64,000 nucleotides of DNA from Bradyrhizobium glycinis (GTDB lineage Bacteria > Pseudomonadota > Alphaproteobacteria > Rhizobiales > Xanthobacteraceae), in assembly GCF_016031655.1 (NCBI RefSeq), contig NZ_JACCHQ010000020.1:1-64000 (forward strand), given 5' to 3'. The notes beneath the pieces are model-generated. The model worked only from the letters and a program-made list of their open reading frames with translations, was not told the DNA's origin and searched no databases. Below are positions 8,155 to 18,208 of the stretch, one piece after another. Position 1 is the first letter of the stretch; the number at the start of each line of letters is the position of its first letter. The position numbers and the translations under genes were made by a program.

Positions 8155-8632
8155 CGAACTGCTGATTCATGCTGACGGCTTGGCCGGGAATGCAAGTCCG
8201 ACGCAGATTGATCTGCGACGGGCTCTCTCCGCAGCCTATTACGCCGTGTTCCACTTCTGCTTGACTGCCGCGGCCGACATGGTCGTCGGAGCCACGTCAA
8301 GGGCGACTCCTGAATATTTGCTGGTCTACCGCAGCATTGACCACACGCGCCTGCGCGGCTTGTGCGACCAGCTTCGGGGGACCAAGCCGGGAGACGTTCC
8401 GATCAAGCTTTCAGGCGGCTTTGGCGACATATCCCAATTCGCGCGCGTGACTTATAACCTTTATGAACTGCGCATTAAGGCGGACTATGACCCCGGCGCG
8501 ACATACTCGCCTAGCGAAGTTCGGCTGGCTGTTTCCGAGGCTCGGCAAGCAATGGAATGGTTTGCATCAAGCACGCCTGAACAGAAGAGAGTCTTTTTGA
8601 CGATGCTGATGTTCCGGGCGCGAAAGGACTAG
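8138..8632 (+). CDS. HEPN-domain-like protein
   Basis: A 164-residue, mostly helical protein starting at GTG 8138 inside the end of the previous gene. The segment QIDLRRALSAAYYAVFHF (residues 23-40) is the typical first helix pair of HEPN families, and YRSIDH gives an Arg65-x3-His69 pair resembling the R-xn-H signature of HEPN ribonucleases. A later YELRIKADYD stretch also recurs in such proteins. HEPN proteins often act as RNA-cutting toxins or as nucleic-acid partners in defence systems. The spacing of the R-H pair is shorter than the usual x4-6, so nuclease activity is uncertain. The region looks less GC-rich than the flanking ntr genes. Confidence 0.65.
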   Translation: MSLAPDELLIHADGLAGNASPTQIDLRRALSAAYYAVFHFCLTAAADMVVGATSRATPEYLLVYRSIDHTRLRGLCDQLRGTKPGDVPIKLSGGFGDISQFARVTYNLYELRIKADYDPGATYSPSEVRLAVSEARQAMEWFASSTPEQKRVFLTMLMFRARKD

Positions 8633-8937
8633 TTGGCCAGCTGTCACTTCGTTGTTGCGCTCTTGTCGCAGCGACGACGCCGATCTTCGCGTCGCCGTGG
8701 CTGCCGCCACAGGTGCTGACGAGTACAAATTTAGATCAACGGCGTCCCTCAGATCATGAGCCATTGGATGCATCCCCGAGGTTCTGGTATAGTGATCTTG
8801 GTAGATTGGTTCCGCTTTGCGACCGCCAAAGCTATCGCAACGGTCTGCGCGCCGTAGATCGCCTGATCGACGGGACCCAAGCGGGCCGCTTGGGCAGTTC
8901 GAATATCGCAACCTATCAATCAGAGAGGAGGACAGCT
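8633..8937. other. Gene-free stretch after HEPN cassette
   Basis: No frame with protein-like composition and a ribosome binding site is seen on either strand. The right end carries the AGAGAGGAGGAC ribosome binding site of the next small gene. Confidence 0.5.
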
Positions 8938-9170
8938 ATGTCCGACTACAGCGATATTCTGCGTGCGCGAATTGCCGCTAAGCGGCATCAACTTCAAGGA
9001 ATGCAATCATCTCCACCTCTAGTGCCGATCGGAGGCTCGGTTAATGCAGCCTCTATGGTCGAGCGAGAGATCCGTCGACAACTCGCAGTGCTTGAGCGGC
9101 TATTGGCCGAGAGCCGTGTAGATCGGCAAGCATCTGCATCGGCCAATCTGCTTTTCACCACAAACCGAAC

Positions 9171-9190
9171 CCGGGATCTCGAGATCCCGG
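9171..9190. repeat. Perfect 20-bp palindrome
   Basis: CCGGGATCTCGAGATCCCGG is perfectly self-complementary over 20 bases. Its core resembles part of the longer intergenic repeat at 18101-18201 (GGAATCTCGAGATTC), so it is probably a fragment of the same dispersed bradyrhizobial repeat family. Confidence 0.6.
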
Positions 9191-9226
9191 ATTCGATTCT
9201 GGTGCAGAATACTACAACGGTACTAA

Positions 9227-10669
<1,443 letters not shown>

Positions 10670-10678
10670 TGTTGATCC

Positions 10679-11854
10679 TCATTTTGCCCCCTGTGACGCA
10701 GGCGACGACTTCCCGGCAGAGCCGTCGCGACTGCTTTGATCGGCGTGTTTGACCGATGTGGAATACATCGGCATCAGCACGCGGAAGGTGGTCTTGCGCG
10801 GCTGAGATTCGCATTCGATGATGCCCCCGTGATCGCCAACGATCTTGGCGACCAGCGCAAGGCCGAGACCCGAGCCGGTCTGCTTGGTGGTCACGAAGGG
10901 GTCGAACAGGTTGGGCAGAAGATCGTCGGGCACGCCGGGTCCGTTGTCCTTCACACAGAATTCGAGCGGAAGGGATACCCGGGATTTTTGACCGGGGACT
11001 GACAGGCGCACGCCGGGACGGAACGCGGTGGTGAGCTGGATCTCGGCGTCGGGCACGTCGATCAGCGCTTCGGCGGCGTTCTTCACGAGATTGAGGAACA
11101 CCTGGATCAGCTGGTCCTGGTTTGCCAGCACCGGCGGCAGCGAGGGGTCGTAGTCCTCGATGAAGCGGATGTTGCGGGCAAAGCCGGACTGCGCCAGCCG
11201 CTTCACATGATCGAGCACCGAATGGATGTTGACGGGGCCGCGCACCACGGGACGCTCGTCGCCGAACACCTCCATGCGATCGACCAGCGTCACGATGCGG
11301 TCGGCCTCGTCGCAGATCAGCCGCGTCAGCATGCGGTCCTCGGACGAGGCCTGCTGCTCCAGCAGCTGTGCCGCGCCGCGAATGCCCGAAAGCGGATTCT
11401 TGATTTCGTGCGCGAGCATTGCTGCTAGCGCTATCACCGAGCGCGCCGCGCTGCGATGGGTGAGCTGCCGATCCATCTTGTCGGCGATGGTGCGCTCCTG
11501 GAGCATCACCACGATATGGCCCGGCCGCTCGGTGAGCGGCGCGACATGCAGGTCGACCTGGCGGTCGCCGCCCATCCGCGGCGTGCCGAGATCGACCTTG
11601 TACTCGTTGACCGGCGAGTTCGAGGAGCGCACCTGGTCGATCAGCGCCAGCAAGGGGCTGCCGAACGGCACCAGCTCCTTCAGCGACTGCCGCTTCAGGA
11701 ATTGCGTGGAGATCTCGAAGAAGGCTTCGGTGGCGATGTTGGCGGCGACGATCTTGCCGTCGGGCCCGATCATGAGCACGGGGTTTGGCAAGGCATCCAG
11801 GATTGCGTCGCTGTCGGACTGAAGCGGCCGACGATGTTCAGCGGCTGAGCTCAT
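10679..11854 (-). CDS. ntrB: Nitrogen sensor kinase/phosphatase NtrB
   Basis: A soluble 391-residue histidine kinase that phosphorylates or dephosphorylates NtrC according to PII signalling. A PAS domain lies at about residues 15-120, the H-box LAHEIKNPLSGIRGAAQLL near 160, the N-box NLVKNAAEAL, and G boxes DNGPGVPDD and GSGLGLAL. No membrane segment is seen. The start is set at the ATG of the ATGA overlap with the dusB stop (11851-11854), which implies translational coupling; a slightly longer reading frame upstream lies inside dusB. The dusB-ntrB-ntrC order is the classic nifR3-ntrBC operon. Confidence 0.95.
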   Translation of the reverse strand: MSSAAEHRRPLQSDSDAILDALPNPVLMIGPDGKIVAANIATEAFFEISTQFLKRQSLKELVPFGSPLLALIDQVRSSNSPVNEYKVDLGTPRMGGDRQVDLHVAPLTERPGHIVVMLQERTIADKMDRQLTHRSAARSVIALAAMLAHEIKNPLSGIRGAAQLLEQQASSEDRMLTRLICDEADRIVTLVDRMEVFGDERPVVRGPVNIHSVLDHVKRLAQSGFARNIRFIEDYDPSLPPVLANQDQLIQVFLNLVKNAAEALIDVPDAEIQLTTAFRPGVRLSVPGQKSRVSLPLEFCVKDNGPGVPDDLLPNLFDPFVTTKQTGSGLGLALVAKIVGDHGGIIECESQPRKTTFRVLMPMYSTSVKHADQSSRDGSAGKSSPASQGAK

Positions 11855-12927
11855 GCAGCAGCGCTCCATGCGAAGTCGTCGAAGGCGTCTTGCAGTGAAT
11901 CGTGAACGAGGCGCGGATCCTCCGAGACCAGGATCTTCTGCCGCCAGGATTTCAGCTTCTCGGCCGGCGCACGGCTCGCCTGCGCTGCGACGTCAAGCGC
12001 CCAGCCCAGATGCTTGCGGGCGTGCCGCAGCCCGATGCGCAGACCATAGAGCGCACAAACGCCGTCATAGAGCGTGCGGACATAATGCAGCTGCGTTTCG
12101 AGCGAGGGCACGGCTTCCTCTTCTCCGCCCTGCAGACGGCGACCGATCTGACCCGGCAGCCAGGGCTGGCCCTGCGCGCCGCGGCCGATCATCACGGCGT
12201 CGGCGCCCGAGGCGTCCAATGCCGCGAGCGCCTTCTCGTAGGAGGTGATGTCGCCGTTGACGACGAGCGGAATGGAGATGGCCTCGCGCACGGCGCGGAT
12301 CGCATCCCAATCGGCCTCGCCCTTGTAGAACTGGCAGCGGGTGCGGCCGTGCACGGTGGCGAGCTTGACCCCGGCGGCCTCCGCACGCCGCGCTAGCTCG
12401 GGCGCGTTGCGGCTGCGGTCGTCCCAGCCGAGGCGCATCTTCAACGTCACCGGCACCTTCACCGCCGCGATCGTCGCCTCGATCAGGCTGACGGCATGGT
12501 CGAGGTCGCGCATCAAGGCCGAGCCGGACTGGCCGCCGGTGACGTGGCGGGCGGGACAACCCATGTTGATGTCGATGATATCGGCGCCTTCGGCTTCGGC
12601 GATCCGGGCGCCTTCGGCCATCCAATGTGTCTCGCAGCCAGCCAGCTGGACCACATGTGGGCCGATGCCCGTGGCTTCGCAGCGCAACCGGGACATCCGG
12701 TGGCCATTGGCGAGCTCATCGCTCGCGGTCATCTCGGACACGACGAGACCAGCCCCAAGCTCGGCGGCCAGCCGGCGGACGGGCGAGTCAGTCACACCCG
12801 ACATCGGTGCCAGGAAGACCGGGGTGGCGACTTCAATATCGCCTATTTTCAACGGCTTAGAGCCTGATACTACCGAGCCGGTCACAGGGGTCTCGTTGAC
12901 TGGGCAGGGCCTCATCGCGCCTGCCAT
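11851..12927 (-). CDS. dusB: tRNA-dihydrouridine synthase B (NifR3)
   Basis: A 358-residue flavoenzyme reducing uridines in the D-loop of tRNA with NADPH. The FMN-binding TIM barrel begins at APMSGVTDSPVRRLAAELG. The INMGCPARHVTGGQSGSALM stretch holds the catalytic cysteine, and the HGRTRCQFYKG segment is characteristic of the family. A further ATG 12 bases downstream of the chosen start is equally plausible. It heads the operon with ntrB and ntrC, as found in many alphaproteobacteria, and is divergent from ispDF. Confidence 0.95.
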   Translation of the reverse strand: MAGAMRPCPVNETPVTGSVVSGSKPLKIGDIEVATPVFLAPMSGVTDSPVRRLAAELGAGLVVSEMTASDELANGHRMSRLRCEATGIGPHVVQLAGCETHWMAEGARIAEAEGADIIDINMGCPARHVTGGQSGSALMRDLDHAVSLIEATIAAVKVPVTLKMRLGWDDRSRNAPELARRAEAAGVKLATVHGRTRCQFYKGEADWDAIRAVREAISIPLVVNGDITSYEKALAALDASGADAVMIGRGAQGQPWLPGQIGRRLQGGEEEAVPSLETQLHYVRTLYDGVCALYGLRIGLRHARKHLGWALDVAAQASRAPAEKLKSWRQKILVSEDPRLVHDSLQDAFDDFAWSAAA

Positions 12928-13021
12928 GATCTATCTTGCGCACAATTCTTGTGCAGTCAAGCGTCATGCCTACAGTTTAGACAGTTCTGCAGATCTTTCA
13001 AGTGCAGTGCAGCAAAATGCT

Positions 13022-13054
13022 GTTTCCCACAATCCGGGGAAACCCCCTTTTTTT
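13022..13054 (+). promoter_or_regulatory. Possible competing hairpins in ispDF leader
   Basis: GTTTCCC (13022-13028) can pair with GGGAAAC (13037-13043), while GGGG-AAA-CCCC (13036-13046) followed by a run of seven T (13048-13054) looks like a small terminator. The two pairings exclude each other. This could be an attenuator upstream of ispDF or a chance arrangement; the terminator stem is only 4 bp. Confidence 0.25.
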
Positions 13055-13128
13055 GCGGGCCTGCCGTGCTAGAGGCATCCCGGCAAATCACCCCTGCTCT
13101 TTCATTGGCAATTGAGTATTTGAGTCCT

Positions 13129-14310
13129 ATGGCGAAATCACAGCGCACCGCGGTCGTCCTCGTCGCAGCCGGGCGCGGATTGCGCGCCGGAGCCGGCGGG
13201 CCGAAGCAATATCGCGAGATCGGCGGCGTGCCCGTGATCCGCCGCGCCATGGAAGCCTTCAGCCGTCACGCTGACGTGTTCGCGGTGCAGCCTGTGGTGA
13301 ACCCCGACGACAGCGCCATGTTCACCGCAGCGGTCGCAGGGCTCAGGCACGAGCCGCCGACCAATGGGGGCGCAACGCGGCAGGCTTCGGTGCTCGCCGG
13401 TCTTGAAGCGCTGGCGAAGCACAGGCCGGACATCGTGCTGATCCACGACGCAGCACGGCCGTTCGTCTCGGAAGGGGTGATCTCGCGCGCGATCGAGGCG
13501 GCGAGCCGCACCGGTGCTGCGATCCCCACCGTTCCCGTCACCGACACCATCAAAGTCACCGGCGAAGGCGGCAACGTCGAGGCCACGCCGGAGCGCGCCT
13601 CCTTGCGAATCGCACAGACGCCGCAATCCTTTCGTTTCGACGTCATCCTCGAGGCGCATCGTCGCGCGGCAAGGGATGGACGCGCGGATTTCACCGACGA
13701 TGCCGCGATTGCCGAATGGGCGGGATTGACGGTTGCAACCTTTGAAGGCGATGTTGCCAACATGAAGCTCACAACTCCCGAGGATTTCGTGCGCGAGGAA
13801 GCGCGCCTGGCCGCGCAGCTCGGCGACATCAGGACCGGCACCGGCTATGACGTGCACGCCTTCGGCGAAGGCGACCATGTCATGATCTGCGGCGTGCGCG
13901 TGCCGCACACCAAGGGCTTCCTGGCTCATTCCGACGGCGATGTCGGCCTGCATGCGCTGGTTGACGCCATTCTCGGCGCGCTCGCCGACGGCGACATCGG
14001 CTCGCACTTCCCGCCGAGCGATCCGAAGTGGAAGGGCGCCTCGTCCGACCAGTTCCTGAAATATGCCATCGAGCGCGTCACGGCGCGTGGCGGCCGCGTC
14101 GCCAATCTCGAGGTGACGCTGATCTGCGAGCGGCCCAAGATCGGTCCCTTGCGCGACACCATGCGGGCGCGCATTGCCGAGATCTCGGGCGTCGACATCT
14201 CGCGCGTCGCGGTGAAGGCGACCACCAGCGAGCGGCTCGGCTTCACCGGCCGTGAGGAAGGCATCGCGGCGACCGCGAGCGCCACCATCCGCCTGCCCTG
14301 GAGCGTGTAA
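13129..14310 (+). CDS. ispDF: Bifunctional IspD/IspF isoprenoid enzyme
   Basis: A 393-residue fusion in the MEP pathway. The N-terminal IspD part (1 to about 230) joins CTP to methylerythritol phosphate; the nucleotide-binding signature is VAAGRGLRAGAGGPKQY. The C-terminal IspF part (from about 236) cyclises the diphosphate product and shows GTGYDVHAF with the zinc-binding Asp and His, AHSDGDVGLHALVDAILGA and the GDIGSHFPP loop. The ATG at 13129 is chosen because the IspD core starts right after it; the longer upstream frame has no recognisable sequence. This fusion is standard in alphaproteobacteria. pncC follows after 3 bases. Confidence 0.96.
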   Translation: MAKSQRTAVVLVAAGRGLRAGAGGPKQYREIGGVPVIRRAMEAFSRHADVFAVQPVVNPDDSAMFTAAVAGLRHEPPTNGGATRQASVLAGLEALAKHRPDIVLIHDAARPFVSEGVISRAIEAASRTGAAIPTVPVTDTIKVTGEGGNVEATPERASLRIAQTPQSFRFDVILEAHRRAARDGRADFTDDAAIAEWAGLTVATFEGDVANMKLTTPEDFVREEARLAAQLGDIRTGTGYDVHAFGEGDHVMICGVRVPHTKGFLAHSDGDVGLHALVDAILGALADGDIGSHFPPSDPKWKGASSDQFLKYAIERVTARGGRVANLEVTLICERPKIGPLRDTMRARIAEISGVDISRVAVKATTSERLGFTGREEGIAATASATIRLPWSV

Positions 14311-14313
14311 GCC

Positions 14314-14922
14314 ATGGGCGGCAGCGACGCACGCGCCCTTTCCCGCTCGCTGCTCGATCTGTGCCGGATGCGCAAGCTGACGATCGCGACCGCCGAATCC
14401 TGCACCGGCGGCCTCGTTGCGGGCGCGCTGACCGACATTCCCGGCTCGTCCGATGTGATCGACCGCGGCTTCGTCACCTATTCCAACGAGGCAAAGCGCG
14501 CGATGCTTGGCGTCGAGGCGAGCACGCTCGCTAATTTCGGCGCCGTCAGCAAAGAGACCGCAACGGCGATGGCGATCGGTGCGCTGGAGCGCGCCGATGT
14601 CGATCTCGCCGTCGCCATCACCGGCATCGCCGGCCCGGGCGGCGCCACGCCCGGCAAGCCAGTCGGTCTCGTGCACTTCGCCGCCGCAGCGCGCGACGGC
14701 CGCATCATCCACCGCGAGCACCGCTTCGGCGCCATCGGCCGCAGCGCGGTGCGCGCCCGCTCGGTCGTCGAGGCGCTGCGCATGCTGATGGATCTAGCCC
14801 GCGGCCCGCAAGTCGCAGCCAAGCCGCAACGCGCCGCAGCAAGCCGCCTGCGCCCGCGCGTCACCCGCTCGCCGCGCCAGCACGTCGTCAAGCGCAGGCC
14901 GCCGCGTCCGCCGCGGGGATAA
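14314..14922 (+). CDS. pncC: CinA C-terminal family protein (PncC-type nicotinamide-nucleotide amidase)
   Basis: A 202-residue protein with the CinA C-terminal domain that deamidates nicotinamide mononucleotide in NAD salvage. Motifs are IATAESCTGGLVAGAL, GFVTYSNEAKRAMLGV and ITGIAGPGGATPGKPVG. After the catalytic domain, at about residue 165, there is a strongly basic tail rich in Arg, Pro and Lys, which most PncC proteins lack; it could bind nucleic acid or simply be unstructured. The gene starts 3 bases after ispDF, so the two are co-transcribed. Confidence 0.9.
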   Translation: MGGSDARALSRSLLDLCRMRKLTIATAESCTGGLVAGALTDIPGSSDVIDRGFVTYSNEAKRAMLGVEASTLANFGAVSKETATAMAIGALERADVDLAVAITGIAGPGGATPGKPVGLVHFAAAARDGRIIHREHRFGAIGRSAVRARSVVEALRMLMDLARGPQVAAKPQRAAASRLRPRVTRSPRQHVVKRRPPRPPRG

Positions 14923-14928
14923 AACGCC

Positions 14929-15711
14929 TCAGGGCGCCGTGGCAAGCAGCGCGCTCGCATGATCCAGCACGCATTGCTTGACCGCGTCGGCTTCAGACGG
15001 TTTCGCCTTCGCGCTGACCGTCAATTCCAGGATCGGTGCCGTGGGATTGGCGACATCGAGGACTTTGGTAACGGAGACGGCCGGCGCTGCGTGATCGTCG
15101 ATCCGGGAGTCATTGCGCAATTCCTTGAGTATCCGATCGGCCAACCTATTGGCCGCGCCCGCCGGGACCGGAAACGCGACCTTGACCTCGCCCGTGCCAG
15201 GATAGGCGCTGTGGTTGATGATGGCGGCGCCCCAGACCTGTCCATTCGGCAACAGGATCTGGGTGTTGTCGGGCGCGACCAGCTCGGTGATGAACAGCGA
15301 CAGCGACCTCACCTTGCCCGCCTTGCCCGCGACCTCGACGTCGTCGCCGATGTGAAAGGGCCGGAACAACAGCAGCATCACGCCGGCGGCGAGATTGGAC
15401 AGCGTGCCCTGCAACGCCAGACCAATGGCGAGCGAGGTCGCGCCCAGCACGGCGACGAGGCTTGCCGTCTGGATGCCGAAGAGCTGCAGCACGGCGATGC
15501 CGACGACGGCGAGGACGCCATAGCGCGCAAGGCTGCCCACGAACAGCGTCACCAGCGGGTCGACGCGGTGCGTGACGCTGAGGACGCGCGTGACGAAGCG
15601 CTGCATCGCGCCGGACAGATACCAGCCGACCGCGAGCAGCAGGATCGCGTAGATCGCGTTCAGGCCGTACAGGACAAGCGACGCCTTCAGCGTATCGAAA
15701 TTGATAGTCAT
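14929..15711 (-). CDS. MscS-family mechanosensitive channel
   Basis: A 260-residue inner-membrane protein. Three hydrophobic stretches occupy the first 120 residues (AIYAILLLAVGWYL, GVLAVVGIAVLQLFGI, SLVAVLGATSLAIGLALQG). The last belongs to the pore-lining TM3 with its Ala/Gly pattern, followed by LSNLAAGVMLLLFRPF and the beta domain with LPNGQVWGAAIINHS. Such channels release solutes on hypo-osmotic shock. The ATG at 15709-15711 follows TTGGAGCCGCC and is preferred over a longer frame reaching into an intergenic repeat. It converges with pncC with only 6 bases between. Confidence 0.9.
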   Translation of the reverse strand: MTINFDTLKASLVLYGLNAIYAILLLAVGWYLSGAMQRFVTRVLSVTHRVDPLVTLFVGSLARYGVLAVVGIAVLQLFGIQTASLVAVLGATSLAIGLALQGTLSNLAAGVMLLLFRPFHIGDDVEVAGKAGKVRSLSLFITELVAPDNTQILLPNGQVWGAAIINHSAYPGTGEVKVAFPVPAGAANRLADRILKELRNDSRIDDHAAPAVSVTKVLDVANPTAPILELTVSAKAKPSEADAVKQCVLDHASALLATAP

Positions 15712-15792
15712 GGCGGCTCCAACCCGGACAGTCGGTTGAGAACGCACCGCGATGCGAATTGATCCGCCCGATGGCCGTGACGAACTCCAGAA

Positions 15793-15819
15793 CCCGGATG
15801 GAACGCAGCGTAATCCGGG
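15793..15819. repeat. Short inverted repeat, intergenic
   Basis: CCCGGAT and ATCCGGG flank GGAACGCAGCGTA. This stem-loop (a hairpin with a 13-base loop) is a common intergenic element in bradyrhizobial genomes and lies next to a second such element. Confidence 0.55.
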
Positions 15820-15840
15820 GCCTCGGTGACCGCGGGTTGC

Positions 15841-15916
15841 GGAGCCCTTGCGACGAAGCAATCCAGAATCCCTGCGCGGAGAGACTCTGGATTGCTTCGC
15901 TACGCTCGCAATGACG
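15841..15916. repeat. Palindromic intergenic repeat
   Basis: A 13-bp inverted pair, GAAGCAATCCAGA (15855-15867) and TCTGGATTGCTTC (15886-15898), followed by GCTACGCTCGCAATGACG. A closely related element occurs at 29271-29357, so this is a dispersed repeat family. Confidence 0.75.
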
Positions 15917-15931
15917 GTGGAAAGAGTGTGC

Positions 15932-16402
15932 CTACGTCGAGGCCAGCTTCGGCCGGCCGTAGATCGCGTCTGCCCGCTTCTCGAACGCGGTGGAAAACCG
16001 TGCGAAGGCGGCGTCGAACATCGAGCCCATCAGCATCGCCAGCATGCGGCTCTTGAATTCGTAGGCGAGGAAGAAACCGACGTCGCAGACGCCCTCACCC
16101 TTGGGCTCGAACGTCCAACGGTTTTCCAGATTCCTGAACGGACCTTGCAGATATTCGACCAGGATCTTCAGATTGGCGCGGTCGAGCGTCACGCGGCTGG
16201 TGAAGGACTCCCTCACCAGCTTGAACGACACCGTCATGTCCGCGATCAGCACCTCGGTGCCGTCGGGCTTCGCCATGCGCTGCCGGACCTTGAGGGCGCT
16301 GCACAGCGGCACGAATTCCGGGTATCGCTCGACATCGGCGACCAGATCAAACATCTCGGACGCACTGTGGTTGACGCGGTGCTTGCTCGAAACTCGATGC
16401 AT
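15932..16402 (-). CDS. Coq10/RatA-type START-domain protein
   Basis: A 156-residue protein of the polyketide cyclase/START fold. The family covers mitochondrial Coq10, a ubiquinone-binding protein, and bacterial RatA, described as inhibiting 70S ribosome assembly. Visible family marks are VNHSASEMFDLVADVERYPEFVPLC near the N-terminus (one continuous helix and strand unit) and a C-terminal DVGFFLAYEFKSRMLAMLMG. It begins 6 bases after the lipA stop, a common arrangement in alphaproteobacteria. A quinone-binding role fits this neighbourhood better than a toxin role, but that is inference. Confidence 0.85.
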   Translation of the reverse strand: MHRVSSKHRVNHSASEMFDLVADVERYPEFVPLCSALKVRQRMAKPDGTEVLIADMTVSFKLVRESFTSRVTLDRANLKILVEYLQGPFRNLENRWTFEPKGEGVCDVGFFLAYEFKSRMLAMLMGSMFDAAFARFSTAFEKRADAIYGRPKLAST

Positions 16403-16408
16403 GGTACG

Positions 16409-17365
16409 TCAGCGGGCGTGAGCTGCCCGCGCAGCCTTCAGTCTCGCGAAATCCTCGCCGGCATGATGCGACGAGCGGGTGAGCGGGCTCGCCGACACCA
16501 TCAGGAATCCCTTGGTGTAGGCGATCTTTTCATAGGACGAGAACTCGTCCGGCGGCACGTAGCGCATCACCGCGTGATGCTTGCGGGTCGGCTGCAGATA
16601 TTGCCCGATGGTCAGGAAGTCGACGTCGGCCGAGCGCAGATCGTCCATCACCTGCTGCACCTCATGGCGCTCCTCGCCGAGGCCGACCATGATTCCGGAC
16701 TTGGTGAAGATGGTGGGATCGAGCTCCTTGACCCGCTGCAGCAGCCGGATCGAATGGAAATAGCGCGCGCCCGGCCGCACCGTGAGATAGCGCGACGGCA
16801 CCGTCTCGAGATTGTGGTTGAACACGTCGGGCCTCGCCGCCACGACGATTTCGAGCGCGCCTTCCTTGCGCAGGAAGTCGGGTGTCAGGATCTCGATCGT
16901 GGTCGAAGGGCACGCCGCCCGGATCGCGCGGATGGTCTCTGCGAAATGCTCGGCGCCGCCGTCCGTGAGGTCGTCGCGGTCGACCGAGGTGATCACGACG
17001 TGGGCGAGGCCCAGCTTGGCGGTCGCCTCTGCGACGTGCTGCGGCTCGGCCGCATCCAGCGCATTCGGCAGGCCGGTCTTGACGTTGCAGAAGGCGCAGG
17101 CCCGGGTGCAGGTGTCACCCATGATCATGAAGGTCGCGTGCTTCTTGTCCCAGCACTCGCCAATGTTCGGGCAACCCGCCTCCTCGCACACCGTGTGCAG
17201 GCCGTTCGACCGGACGATGGTGCGGGTGTCGGCATAGCCGCGGGTGTTCGGCGCGCGCACGCGGATCCAGTCCGGCTTCGGCGGCGAAGCGGAATCGGGC
17301 CGGTTCACCTTTTCGGGGTGGCGCGGGCGCAGCGGGTTCGAGATGGTATCGACAATAACGACCAT
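16409..17365 (-). CDS. lipA: Lipoyl synthase
   Basis: A 318-residue radical-SAM enzyme that inserts two sulphurs into octanoyl groups on lipoate-dependent dehydrogenases. The auxiliary cluster cysteines are in CEEAGCPNIGEC and the radical-SAM cluster motif is CTRACAFC. Further family signatures are VITSVDRDDLTDGGA and the C-terminal SSHHAGEDF. Length is typical. It is the first gene of a pair with the Coq10/RatA-like gene and is divergent from the DNA glycosylase gene across about 130 bases. Confidence 0.97.
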   Translation of the reverse strand: MVVIVDTISNPLRPRHPEKVNRPDSASPPKPDWIRVRAPNTRGYADTRTIVRSNGLHTVCEEAGCPNIGECWDKKHATFMIMGDTCTRACAFCNVKTGLPNALDAAEPQHVAEATAKLGLAHVVITSVDRDDLTDGGAEHFAETIRAIRAACPSTTIEILTPDFLRKEGALEIVVAARPDVFNHNLETVPSRYLTVRPGARYFHSIRLLQRVKELDPTIFTKSGIMVGLGEERHEVQQVMDDLRSADVDFLTIGQYLQPTRKHHAVMRYVPPDEFSSYEKIAYTKGFLMVSASPLTRSSHHAGEDFARLKAARAAHAR

Positions 17366-17495
17366 GGGGTGTCCGGTCTGTTCAGGTCCTACCTAGTCGG
17401 TCTGGCCTGGCATCGCAACCCGGCTCGCCCCGCTTCAGGGAACATGGCAGATATGGGCAATATCCTGCTCTGTTGTCAGGCGATTCTCACCTCGA

Positions 17496-18098
17496 ATGGC
17501 TCCAATCTCGAACACTTCACCGCCACGGCTTGGCAAGCCGCTGAAGCGGACCTTTTTCGGCCGCAGCGTCCATGAGGTCGCGCCCGACCTGATCGGCGCC
17601 ACCATGCTGGTCGACGGCGTCGGCGGGATCATCGTCGAGGTCGAGGCCTATCATCATACCGACCCGGCCGCGCACTCCTATCGCGGGCCGACGGCGCGGA
17701 ACCAGGTGATGTTTGGCCCGCCCGGCTTTGCCTATGTCTACCGCTCCTATGGCATCCACTGGTGCGTGAACTTCGTCTGCGAGGAAGAAGGCTCGGCCAG
17801 CGCCGTGCTGATCCGTGCGCTCGAGCCGACGCATGGCTTGGCTGCGATGCGCCGACGCCGGCATCTGCAGGAGGTGCAGGCGCTGTGCTCGGGCCCCGGC
17901 AAGCTGACCGAGGCGCTCGGCATCACCATCGCGCACAACGCCCTGCCGCTGGATCGGCCTCCCATCGCGCTGCATGCGCGGACCGAGGATGTCGAGGTCG
18001 CAACCGGCATCCGCATCGGCATCACCAAAGCGGTCGAACTGCCCTGGCGCTATGGAATCAGGGGCTCGAAGTTTTTGAGCAAGCCGTTTCCGAAGTGA
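17496..18098 (+). CDS. 3-methyladenine DNA glycosylase (AAG/MPG family)
   Basis: A 200-residue base-excision-repair enzyme of the Mpg (AAG) family that removes alkylated purines. Family motifs are VEVEAYHHTDPAAHSYRG (the first Glu is the catalytic position), RNQVMFGPPGFAYVYRSYG and HWCVNFVC. The GPGKLTEALGI stretch is the usual product-release side of the fold. The start at 17496 gives a full-length domain. A palindromic repeat follows immediately and may serve as the transcript end. Confidence 0.93.
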   Translation: MAPISNTSPPRLGKPLKRTFFGRSVHEVAPDLIGATMLVDGVGGIIVEVEAYHHTDPAAHSYRGPTARNQVMFGPPGFAYVYRSYGIHWCVNFVCEEEGSASAVLIRALEPTHGLAAMRRRRHLQEVQALCSGPGKLTEALGITIAHNALPLDRPPIALHARTEDVEVATGIRIGITKAVELPWRYGIRGSKFLSKPFPK

Positions 18099-18100
18099 TC

Positions 18101-18201
18101 GTCATTCCGGGATGGTCCGAAGGACCAGACCCGGAATCTCGAGATTCTCAGGTGCGCAATTACGCACCGGAGTTCGGCTCTTCGAGCCGCCCCGGAATGA
18201 C
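18101..18201. repeat. Palindromic intergenic repeat between DNA glycosylase gene and valS
   Basis: Outer arms GTCATTCCGG (18101-18110) and CCGGAATGAC (18192-18201) enclose nested smaller palindromes: GGAATCTCGAGATTC and GGTGCGCAATTACGCACC. The whole folds as a multi-hairpin element between two converging genes and may end both transcripts. It is of the dispersed type seen elsewhere in the window. Confidence 0.75.
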
Positions 18202-18208
18202 GGCGCGG

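Noticed and set aside
13138..14721. 527-codon frame opposite ispDF and pncC
   Set aside because: Antisense shadow; the plus strand has two well-recognised enzymes.
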